A stretch of DNA of 64,000 bases from Tessaracoccus aquimaris (GTDB lineage Bacteria; Actinomycetota; Actinomycetes; Propionibacteriales; Propionibacteriaceae). The notes under the pieces are model-generated. The model made no database searches and had not been told where the DNA came from. It saw nothing but the letters and a program-made list of their open reading frames with translations. Location: positions 3,162,001 through 3,226,000 of the forward strand of contig NZ_CP019606.1 of the NCBI RefSeq assembly GCF_001997345.1. The letters are read 5' to 3'. Positions 56,884-64,000 of this stretch are shown here, one piece after another (the first letter of the stretch is position 1; the number at the start of each line of letters is the position of its first letter). Position numbers and translations under genes: made by a program.

Positions 56884-56888
56884 TTCCA

Positions 56889-59633
56889 ATGGCTGATTGG
56901 AGCGAACGAGCTACCTCGTGTTGGGGCAAACTCCAGGGCAACGAGACGATGCACTTGCCGCTCGTGCGGCACCTCCAAGACGCCGGGGACGTGATGCGGG
57001 CGCTGTGGGCGCAGCAGCCCCGTAACGTGCGGCGACTCTTTGCCGAGTCGCTGGGCGGAGAGGACGCGGCCTGCGCCTTCGTCTGCTTTCTAGCGTCGGT
57101 CCACGACCTCGGTAAGGCGTCGCAGCATTTCGCCTTCAAAGCGTATCCAGCCGGCCGACCCGATGTCGCAGACGCCATGCGGGCAAATGGTCTCGACGTC
57201 CCACTTCACGTCGATCGTCCACGAGGCCACGCACTGCTGGGGCAGGCGCACCTCGTGGATTGGCTCGCACGACGCTACGCGGCGGACCCTCTGAAGGCCC
57301 AGCATCTCGGGGGTATCGTCGGCGGGCATCATGGAAGCAACCCCACCGACACGGAGCTTGTGGATGCGCGGATTGCTCTGAGGCAGGAGCCGCCAGGATG
57401 GGCCGAGGTGCGAGACGAGATCATGGACGTCTTCGCCACCCGAAGCGGGGCAGAGGCATATCTAGAGCAGTGGCTGTCCAAGCCGATTCCGGTCGAGGTT
57501 CAAGTCTTGACCATCGGGCTCGTCATCATGGCCGACTGGATCGCCAGCGACGAGTACCTCTTTCCCTACGGCCCACCCGAGGCCGACCGGGCCGAGAGGG
57601 CACTGGCCAAGCTCAACCTCCCCGGCGCCTGGTCACCCGTCGAGTCGGCCGGTGACCCAGACGAGCTGCTGCGATCCCGCTTTCCGAGGCTTGGGCCAAC
57701 GGCTCGGCTCAACGCCATGCAACGAGAGATGGTGAGGGTTGCCGAGGAGATGGAGACGCCCGGCCTCTTGCTGTTGGAGGCACCCATGGGTTCGGGCAAG
57801 ACGGAAGATGCCCTGCTTGCCGCCGAGATCCTTGCCCAACGATTCGGCTTGGGCGGCGTCTTCGTGGGCCTGCCGACTATGGCGACCTCCAACCCCATGT
57901 TCGCGCGCGTCAAGCATTGGCTGGATCATGTCCCGTCCGACGGCGTGACCAGCGTCAACCTTGCGCACAGCAAGGCTGGGCTCAACGACGAGTTCGCCGG
58001 TTTGATGCCGTGGGCGCGGACGGCGCCAGCCATCTACGACGACGAGGTGGGCACAAGGGAGGCCGCCGCGACGGTTCATGCCTGGTTCCTCGGCCGCAAG
58101 AAGGGGATGCTCGCGAACCACGTCATCGGCACGATCGACCAAGCGCTCTTCGCAGGGCTCAAGGCCAAGCACGTCGTACTGCGTCACCTCGGCCTCGCGA
58201 CCAAGGTGGTGATCATCGATGAGGTGCACGCGGCAGATTCGTATATGCGCACCTATCTGAAGCGCGTGCTCACCTGGCTTGGCCGATACGGCACTCCGGT
58301 GATCCTCATGTCTGCGACGCTTCCGCCGTCACAACGGGAGGAGTTGCTGCGGGCCTATGCCGATGGGCGTACGGGGAAGGTACAGCTTCCCACGACCGAC
58401 GGCTATCCCGTGATCCATGCCGTCGACGACGCCGGTGCGACCGCCGTTGGCGTCGAACTGGAGGGCAATGACGTCCACGTGGCCCTAACCACCATCGACG
58501 ACGGTATGGACAGCCTCGTCACCGAGGTGGGCCAGCGCATCGAGGATGGTGGTTGCGTTGGCGTCATCTGCAACACCGTGGCACGTGCGCAGGAGGTCTT
58601 CGACGTCCTCTCGAGGCGCCTCGACTGTGAGGTGGTGCTGCTTCACAGCCGCTTCCTCGCCCCGCACCGGGCCGCCCGTGAGGCCGACCTGGTTCGGCGC
58701 CTGGGCCCGTCGGGCGATAAGCGGCCGGATCAGATCGTCGTCGTGGGAACCCAGGTCCTTGAGCAATCCCTAGATATCGACTTCGACCTGATGATCACCG
58801 ATCTGGCGCCGGTCGACCTGATGCTGCAGCGCATCGGCAGGCTCCACCGTCACGACCGTTCCCGGCCGAAGGGCCTTGAACGTCCCGAGTGCCTCATTCG
58901 TGGGGTCGACGATTGGTTTACGGACCCTCCCGAGTTTCCCGGCGGTGCCGAGCGCATCTATGGGCGGGACTCGCTGCTGAGAAGCGCCGCGATTGTCGAG
59001 GACACCAGCTCGGTCGCGATCCCAAGGGATATCCCGACCTTGGTGGCCCGCGCCTACCAGATAACGCCCGACGTTCCTGAGGCGTGGGGGGCGGCCGCAC
59101 GCGAGGCGACCAAGGTAGCGTCTTGCGACCAGTCGTCCAAGGTGAGACGCGCCGGGGACTTCCTGCTCGATGACCCTCGGCGGAAGAGCAACCTCAATGC
59201 GCTCATCAACGGGCCCGCCTCCGATCCGGACGACTCACACGGCTATCGGCAAGTGCGCGACAGCGAGGACTCGCTCGAGGTGATCGTCGTCGTCGATGAC
59301 GGAGACGGCTACCGGGTGCCGGACGACGTTGGGCCGTACTCCGGAGGCTCGATCGGCTATTCCACCCCGGAAGGGCCGTTGGCCCGGGCGCTCGCCGCCT
59401 GCACGCTGGCGCTTCCGCACTCCCTCTCAGGGATGTGGATTGTCGACCGTGTGATCGATGAGTTGGAGGCTGCGGTCGACGTGAGTGCGTGGCAGGCCTC
59501 GCCGTGGCTCAAGGGTCAATTGGCCCTGGCCGTGTCTCCTGAGGGGGTCGGCGAGTTGGCCGGGAGACGCATTGTCTATGATCTCAGCCACGGACTCATC
59601 GTCGAGTCGGAGCAGAAAGCAATACGCCAATGA
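56889..59633 (+). CDS. cas3: Cas3 HD nuclease-helicase, type I-E
   Basis: Effector nuclease recruited by Cascade; 914 residues from the ATG at 56889 (MADWSERATSCWGKL). The HD domain has LPLVRHLQDAG, VHDLGKASQHF near residue 70 and GHHG; helicase domain has Walker A APMGSGKTED near 297, DEVH near 443 (VVIIDEVHAADSYM), SATLPPSQR motif III and QRIGRLHRH motif VI. C-terminal domain present, so the enzyme appears complete. In-frame alternatives at 56871 and 56880 lack Shine-Dalgarno support. First gene of the cas operon; overlaps cse1 by 4 bp. Confidence 0.95.
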   Translation: MADWSERATSCWGKLQGNETMHLPLVRHLQDAGDVMRALWAQQPRNVRRLFAESLGGEDAACAFVCFLASVHDLGKASQHFAFKAYPAGRPDVADAMRANGLDVPLHVDRPRGHALLGQAHLVDWLARRYAADPLKAQHLGGIVGGHHGSNPTDTELVDARIALRQEPPGWAEVRDEIMDVFATRSGAEAYLEQWLSKPIPVEVQVLTIGLVIMADWIASDEYLFPYGPPEADRAERALAKLNLPGAWSPVESAGDPDELLRSRFPRLGPTARLNAMQREMVRVAEEMETPGLLLLEAPMGSGKTEDALLAAEILAQRFGLGGVFVGLPTMATSNPMFARVKHWLDHVPSDGVTSVNLAHSKAGLNDEFAGLMPWARTAPAIYDDEVGTREAAATVHAWFLGRKKGMLANHVIGTIDQALFAGLKAKHVVLRHLGLATKVVIIDEVHAADSYMRTYLKRVLTWLGRYGTPVILMSATLPPSQREELLRAYADGRTGKVQLPTTDGYPVIHAVDDAGATAVGVELEGNDVHVALTTIDDGMDSLVTEVGQRIEDGGCVGVICNTVARAQEVFDVLSRRLDCEVVLLHSRFLAPHRAAREADLVRRLGPSGDKRPDQIVVVGTQVLEQSLDIDFDLMITDLAPVDLMLQRIGRLHRHDRSRPKGLERPECLIRGVDDWFTDPPEFPGGAERIYGRDSLLRSAAIVEDTSSVAIPRDIPTLVARAYQITPDVPEAWGAAAREATKVASCDQSSKVRRAGDFLLDDPRRKSNLNALINGPASDPDDSHGYRQVRDSEDSLEVIVVVDDGDGYRVPDDVGPYSGGSIGYSTPEGPLARALAACTLALPHSLSGMWIVDRVIDELEAAVDVSAWQASPWLKGQLALAVSPEGVGELAGRRIVYDLSHGLIVESEQKAIRQ

Positions 59634-61252
59634 CAGCGTCATTTAGTCTGATCAGCGCGCCCTGGATCCGGGTTCGAACAAGCACAGGGGCGATCGAAGA
59701 GGTATCGATCCGTGACGCCTTCCGCCGCGCGGGCGAGTTCATCGGACTCGCTGGCGAGATTCCCATGCAGGACATGGCGGTCCTCCGACTGTTGCTGGCC
59801 ATCGCCTATCGGGCCACCCATGACATTCGCAACGAAGACGAGGCGGTTGTGCTGTGGGGTTCGTGGTGGGCAGACGGTCTGCCTCTCGACCAGATCGATG
59901 CGTACCTCGATCAGTACGCGGCCCGCTTCGATCTGCTCGATGCCGATCGCCCCTTCTTCCAGGTTGCTGGCCTTCGCACCGAGAAGGGGAGCACCTCAGG
60001 GCTCGACAAACTCATCGCGGAGGTGCCGTCCGGTTCGAAGTTCTTCACCACGCGCGATGGGGCGGGGATCGAATCGCTTAGCTTGGCGGAGGCCGCCCGC
60101 TGGTTGGTCGCGCTCCACTCCAGCGACATCAGCGGCATCAAGTCGGGCGCGGTCGGCGACGATCGCGTCAAGGGCGGAAAGGGCTACCCAATCGGGACTG
60201 GCATCACCGGCCGTATCGGGCTGGTGGTCGCCGAGGGGGCTTCCCTTCGCGAGACGCTGCTGCTCAACCTTGTGCTTCCCATGTCGAGCGACGACGACTC
60301 CACACCGTGGGAGCGAAACCAGGACGATGCCGGAGAGAACTGGCTGCACTCCGAACTCACTGGGATCACCGACCTCTACACGTGGCAGACGCGTCGCGCG
60401 CGCCTGATCCTTAATGGCGATCACGTCGTCGACGCGTTGGTGTGCAACGGCGACAAGATCGGCCCGCAGAACCTGCAACGGTTCGAACCCATGTCGAGCT
60501 GGCGCTACAGCGAGCCGCAGACCAAGAAGCTGAAGCAGGACACGTGGATGCCCCGTACCCACAACCCGGCCAGGGCCATCTGGCGCGGACTTGAGCCGCT
60601 CCTGCAGAGGGACGTGCCTAACAGGAAGACGATCCGTCCTGCACTGTTCGACTGGGCGTCGCGGCTCCGGGAAAGCGGCGTCATCCCCCAAGACGCCCTG
60701 GTCTCGGTCAGGGTGGTCGGGTTCGAATACGGCCCCCAAGAGTCGAGCTTGGCGGCGGCGGTCGACGATTCGTTGCCCATGTCGGTGGCTCTCCTCGATG
60801 ACGAGTCACTTGCAGGCCTCGCCATCTGGGCGGCCGGGCTGGCGCAGTGGGCCGTCATAGACGTGGCGAACCTCGCGACCAATCTGGCCAGGGCCGCCGG
60901 GGTCGACCCGGGCCCACGACGCGACCAGGCCTTCACTGAGGCCTATGACGCGGTGGACCCCCTTTACCGACGCTGGGTGCGCGACCTGACGTCTGATTCG
61001 AGCATCCCCGAGCGGGAGGGTGCCTGGAGGACGGCGGTCAGGCAGCGGATGACCGTGCTCGGTGGCGACATGTGCCGAGACGGGGGGCGCGCCGCCGTGG
61101 TGGGCCGCACGGACCCAGCCACCGGGCAGGCCATGGACACGGCGCGAGCGTGGAGCATCTTCCTGACCCAACTGCGCCGACACACGAGCACGGACGGCGC
61201 GGCGACACTGCAATCGGAGGCGGACGCTGACGAGGAGGAATCGAATGAATGA
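59630..61252 (+). CDS. cse1: Cse1/CasA (Cas8e) large subunit of type I-E Cascade
   Basis: PAM-sensing large subunit, 540 residues. Starts MTASFSLISAPWIRVRTSTG (typical family start FSLI..PWI.V). Contains VLRLLLAIAYRA, the FFQVAGL segment, and GYPIGTGITGRIGLVV, a recurrent Cse1 pattern. C-terminal four-helix bundle expected after residue about 370. Overlaps cas3 by ATGA and cse2 by 8 bp. Confidence 0.93.
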   Translation: MTASFSLISAPWIRVRTSTGAIEEVSIRDAFRRAGEFIGLAGEIPMQDMAVLRLLLAIAYRATHDIRNEDEAVVLWGSWWADGLPLDQIDAYLDQYAARFDLLDADRPFFQVAGLRTEKGSTSGLDKLIAEVPSGSKFFTTRDGAGIESLSLAEAARWLVALHSSDISGIKSGAVGDDRVKGGKGYPIGTGITGRIGLVVAEGASLRETLLLNLVLPMSSDDDSTPWERNQDDAGENWLHSELTGITDLYTWQTRRARLILNGDHVVDALVCNGDKIGPQNLQRFEPMSSWRYSEPQTKKLKQDTWMPRTHNPARAIWRGLEPLLQRDVPNRKTIRPALFDWASRLRESGVIPQDALVSVRVVGFEYGPQESSLAAAVDDSLPMSVALLDDESLAGLAIWAAGLAQWAVIDVANLATNLARAAGVDPGPRRDQAFTEAYDAVDPLYRRWVRDLTSDSSIPEREGAWRTAVRQRMTVLGGDMCRDGGRAAVVGRTDPATGQAMDTARAWSIFLTQLRRHTSTDGAATLQSEADADEEESNE

Positions 61253-61892
61253 CGAGAAGCTAGACGCAAAACCATGGATCGAGACGGGCAGGTTCGTCGG
61301 GTCCCAGGCGTCGAGGCTGCAAGCGGGTTACACGCGTTCTCCACGCGACGACTGGTCGCAGCGGACTCTGGCGCAACTGCGCAGGGCGGACGCGTCGCTG
61401 CCTGGCGCCGACCCCGTTCTGTGGCAGGTGACCCTCGACGGCCTGCCCGAGTCCGTTCGGGGCACCGGCGACGCGCCCAGCTACGGCGAGGCGGCCGCTC
61501 ATGCCGCCCTCGTGATGTACGCGATCCACCAGCAGTCGAAGTCCGAACCCATGCACCGGCAGGGCGTCGGGCTGGGGCAGGCGGTGCGGGACCTCGCGCG
61601 CGTCCGATCCGGTGATGGCACGCTGGAGCCGGGCGTCCTGTCGCGCTTCCATGCCTTGGTGCGGGCCCAGTCCCGAGCGGCGCGTCTCTACTCCCTGCGT
61701 GCGCTGGTCGGGTTGCTGCGGGCCGAGTCGATCCCGCTGGACTACGGACGACTTGCCACCGACCTCTGGCTCCTCGATAACAAGAAGTCTGACGGTGTTC
61801 GACTCCGTTGGGGCCGCCAACTCCATCTCCACAAACCATCCGCCGAACCAACCGATGCAACCGACGCTCCCACCGAAGGAAAGAACTCGTGA
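61245..61892 (+). CDS. cse2: Cse2/CasB (Cas11e) small subunit
   Basis: Helical small subunit of 215 residues. ARADASLPGADPVLWQVTL-type motif (here LRRADASLPGADPVLWQ), AALVMYAIHQQSK, RFHALVRAQ and DYGRLATDLWLLDN...VRLRWGRQLH, the ending motif of CasB proteins. Overlaps cas7 by 4 bp. Confidence 0.93.
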   Translation: MNDEKLDAKPWIETGRFVGSQASRLQAGYTRSPRDDWSQRTLAQLRRADASLPGADPVLWQVTLDGLPESVRGTGDAPSYGEAAAHAALVMYAIHQQSKSEPMHRQGVGLGQAVRDLARVRSGDGTLEPGVLSRFHALVRAQSRAARLYSLRALVGLLRAESIPLDYGRLATDLWLLDNKKSDGVRLRWGRQLHLHKPSAEPTDATDAPTEGKNS

Positions 61893-63013
61893 CCGCCTAC
61901 TACCTCGACATCCACGTCCTGCAGAGCGTCCCGCCGAGCAACGTCAACCGCGACGACACAGGTGCGCCGAAGAGCGCCCTCTATGGAGGCGTGCGCCGAG
62001 CCCGGGTGAGCAGCCAGGCGTGGAAGAAGGCCGTGCGCGCCAGCTTCGACGAGTTCGTCGACCCGGAGAAGCGCGGCGTGCGGACCTTGCGCGTGATTGA
62101 ACTCCTCGTCGATCGGATGAAGGAGATGAAGGTCGACCTGCCAGTGGACGAGATGGTCGCCCGCGCCGTCAAGGTGGTCGGCGCGCTGGGGCTCAAGACC
62201 GAGAAGCCCCGGGTCAAGAAGGATGAGCCCGAGAAGATCGAGCGCTCCCAATACCTGATCTTCTTCAGCCGTCACCAGCTCGACCGCTTGGCCGAGCTGG
62301 CGGCTACGGCCGAAGGAGCGGTCACGAAGCGCGATGCCCAGCAAGCGGCAGACACGGACCACGGCATCGATGTGAGCCTATTCGGCCGCATGGTCGCCGA
62401 CTCGAAGGACCTCAATGTCGACTCGGCGGTGCAGGTCGCCCACGCCATCAGCACCCATGCGGCGGAGACCGAGGCCGACTACTTCACGGCCGTTGACGAC
62501 TACAAGCTCGACGAGGACGACGCGGGTGCCGGAATGATCGGCACCATCGAGTTCAACTCGTCCACGCTTTACCGGTTCGCCACCGTCAGCCTCACCGAGC
62601 TGTTGCACAACCTCGGCGATGTCGGTCTCACCGCCGAGGCGGCGGCGGCCTTCGTGCAGGGCTTCATCGTCTCGATGCCCACCGGTAAGCAGAACACCTT
62701 TGGCAACAACACGTTGCCAGACGCCGTCCTTGTGCAGCTGAGGGAGGGTCGCTCGGTGAGCTACGTGGGTGCGTTCGAGGCTGCCGTGGAGGCCGACGGC
62801 GGCTACGTCCGTCCCTCGGTGGACGCGCTGGCTAAGCACGTGACGGAGCTTCAGAAGAGCTTCCTCGACTCGGCGGCCGTCTCGCTCGTGACCCGAACGG
62901 CAAACGCCGGTGTCGCCTTGGATCAGTTGGGTGAGGTGGTCTCGCTGCTCGAGCTCGTCGACCGCTCCCGCGAAGCCGCCGCCGCGGTGCTTGCCGATCA
63001 GGCGTCCTCGTGA
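61889..63013 (+). CDS. cas7e: Cas7e/CasC (Cse4) backbone subunit
   Basis: crRNA-binding backbone protein, 374 residues from the GTG at 61889 (GTGA overlap with cse2). N terminus YYLDIHVLQSVPPSNVNRDDTGAPKSALYGGVRRARVSSQAWKKA (in parts) is canonical. A frame extending upstream overlaps cse2 and is not coding. C-terminal motif with FVQGFIVSMPTGKQNTFGNNTLPDAVLVQL. Confidence 0.95.
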   Translation: MTAYYLDIHVLQSVPPSNVNRDDTGAPKSALYGGVRRARVSSQAWKKAVRASFDEFVDPEKRGVRTLRVIELLVDRMKEMKVDLPVDEMVARAVKVVGALGLKTEKPRVKKDEPEKIERSQYLIFFSRHQLDRLAELAATAEGAVTKRDAQQAADTDHGIDVSLFGRMVADSKDLNVDSAVQVAHAISTHAAETEADYFTAVDDYKLDEDDAGAGMIGTIEFNSSTLYRFATVSLTELLHNLGDVGLTAEAAAAFVQGFIVSMPTGKQNTFGNNTLPDAVLVQLREGRSVSYVGAFEAAVEADGGYVRPSVDALAKHVTELQKSFLDSAAVSLVTRTANAGVALDQLGEVVSLLELVDRSREAAAAVLADQASS

Positions 63014-63696
63014 CCGTGCTGCTGCTCCGGCTCGCCGGACCGCTGCAATCGTGGGGTGACTCCAGCCGGTTCACTGTCCGCTCGACCCGGCACGAGCCAA
63101 CCAAATCCGGGGTGCTCGGGCTGCTTGCCGCCGCGCAGGGGCGTCGCCGCACCGACAGCATCGAGGACCTCCTCCAGCTTCGGTTCGGCGTTCGTGCCGA
63201 CCAACCTGGAACGGTGGTGCGCGACTTCCACACGGCTCACGACCAGGCCGGCGCGTCGATGCCGCTGTCACACCGCTACTACCTTTCGGATGCGGTTTTC
63301 GTGGCGGGTATCGAGGGGGAGCAGGCACTGCTTGAGGCGCTTCTGGCCGCCGTGGAACGGCCCGAATTTCCCCTCTATTTGGGTCGCCGCGCCTGTCCTG
63401 TCGAGGGGAAACTGGCCCTCGGACTGAGGGAAGGCGGGTTGGACGACGCATTGTCGACCGAACCGTGGCAGGCCGCCCCGTGGCACCGCAAGCGGATGCC
63501 GACTGTCGTCACCCTCGATGTCCACACCGACTCGGCGCCAGAAGCTCCGGGCGAGGACGTACGTGACGTGCCTCTGAGCTTCGATCCCTCTCGTCGCGAG
63601 TATGGCTGGCGAACGGTCGCCTCATCCGCGATCCAGTTGCGAAACGACGTTGGTACCGACGAGCCGGATTGGCTCGCTGCACTTGGAGATGGCTGA
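63010..63696 (+). CDS. cas5e: Cas5e/CasD
   Basis: RAMP protein of 228 residues that holds the crRNA 5' handle. LLLRLAGPLQSWGDSSRFTVR at the start, TKSGVLGLLAAAQGR, HRYYLSDAVFVAGIEG, PLYLGRRACPV, all standard Cas5e blocks. GTGA overlap with cas7. Confidence 0.95.
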   Translation: MTVLLLRLAGPLQSWGDSSRFTVRSTRHEPTKSGVLGLLAAAQGRRRTDSIEDLLQLRFGVRADQPGTVVRDFHTAHDQAGASMPLSHRYYLSDAVFVAGIEGEQALLEALLAAVERPEFPLYLGRRACPVEGKLALGLREGGLDDALSTEPWQAAPWHRKRMPTVVTLDVHTDSAPEAPGEDVRDVPLSFDPSRREYGWRTVASSAIQLRNDVGTDEPDWLAALGDG

Positions 63697-64000
63697 TGTT
63701 CCTTAGCGAGTTCGACATCAACGGGGGGCGTCGGTCCGCCCGGCATCTGCTGGCCTCGCGCGAGCGGCTGCACGCGGCCGTGCTCGGCTGCTTTCCGCCC
63801 GGTCAGTCGAGTGACGGTGAGTCTCGCGCGCTCTGGCGCCTTGACGTCAGCTCGAGCCACGCGATCAAGCTGCTGCTCGTGAGCGGCCTGCGGCCCGACT
63901 TCACGGCCCTCAACGAGCAGGCGGGCTGGAACACGGGCGCCCCGGCGCGAACCGCCAACTACGACGGTTTCCTGGAGCGCCTGACCCCCGGTCAGTCGTG
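63696..64000 (+). CDS. cas6e: Cas6e/CasE (Cse3) crRNA-processing endonuclease, partial
   Basis: ATG at 63696 overlaps the cas5 stop (TGATG). The visible 101 residues begin MFLSEFDINGGRRSARHLLASRERLHAAVLGCF, where HLLASRERLHAAVLG matches Cas6e and contains the His of the active site region (His26 equivalent in E. coli-type enzymes). ALWRLDVSSSHAIKLLLVS follows. Ends at the window edge; cas1, cas2 and the array are presumably beyond it. Confidence 0.93.
   Translation, partial: MFLSEFDINGGRRSARHLLASRERLHAAVLGCFPPGQSSDGESRALWRLDVSSSHAIKLLLVSGLRPDFTALNEQAGWNTGAPARTANYDGFLERLTPGQS

Overview
The window is high-GC actinobacterial chromosome spanning the replication origin. The gene order parB-parA ... 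rsmG-jag-yidC-yidD-rnpA-rpmH-dnaA-oriC-dnaN-gnd-recF-dciA-gyrB-gyrA-DUF3566-tRNA-Ile is the standard actinobacterial origin block. The surface pili, the short gnd and overall protein character suggest Propionibacteriaceae (Tessaracoccus-like); that family assignment is inference, not proof.

Layout. 1-8.2 kb: partition genes with three parS sites, an inserted reductase/HxlR pair, ribosome and membrane-insertion housekeeping genes, and dnaA. 8.2-18.4 kb: oriC with an inserted methyltransferase and VOC gene, an ABC transporter, dnaN, gnd, recF, a Fic gene bounded by direct repeats, and dciA. 18.4-26 kb: accessory genes (epimerase-like protein, sigma factor with a membrane partner, SIMPL protein, M23 peptidase, DUF2461, a small leader-type unit, TauE transporter). 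26-34.2 kb: gyrB, gyrA, DUF3566, a WXG100-like pair, tRNA-Ile. 34.2-49.8 kb: two tandem paralogous three-gene pilus loci (vWA adhesin, backbone pilin, class C sortase), closed by a cluster of dispersed repeats. 49.8-56.5 kb: flavin reductase-like gene, AbiE-type toxin-antitoxin pair, sdhCAB. 56.5-64 kb: a type I-E CRISPR-Cas operon (cas3-cse1-cse2-cas7-cas5-cas6, cut by the window end).

Most striking observation: between sdhC and cas3 there is no CRISPR array but there are two degenerate type I-E repeat-like hairpins flanking a 21-nt pseudo-spacer. That pseudo-spacer begins exactly eight bases after the first hairpin (the normal crRNA 5' handle length) and matches, 15 of its first 18 bases, a site overlapping the -35 box of the cas promoter 66 bp downstream. 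Two of the three mismatches fall at positions 6 and 12, where type I crRNAs do not pair. This reads as a CRISPR-resembling RNA that would let Cascade repress its own operon. A 39-codon ORF with a strong Shine-Dalgarno sits between that promoter and cas3.

Data caution: at least eight apparent single-base deletions, mostly at or near short G/C runs, break gyrB, dciA, a VOC gene, an epimerase, an HxlR regulator (twice) and sortase 1 (twice). Because gyrB is essential, at least some are probably sequencing errors, so the broken genes should not be read as true pseudogenes without re-sequencing.
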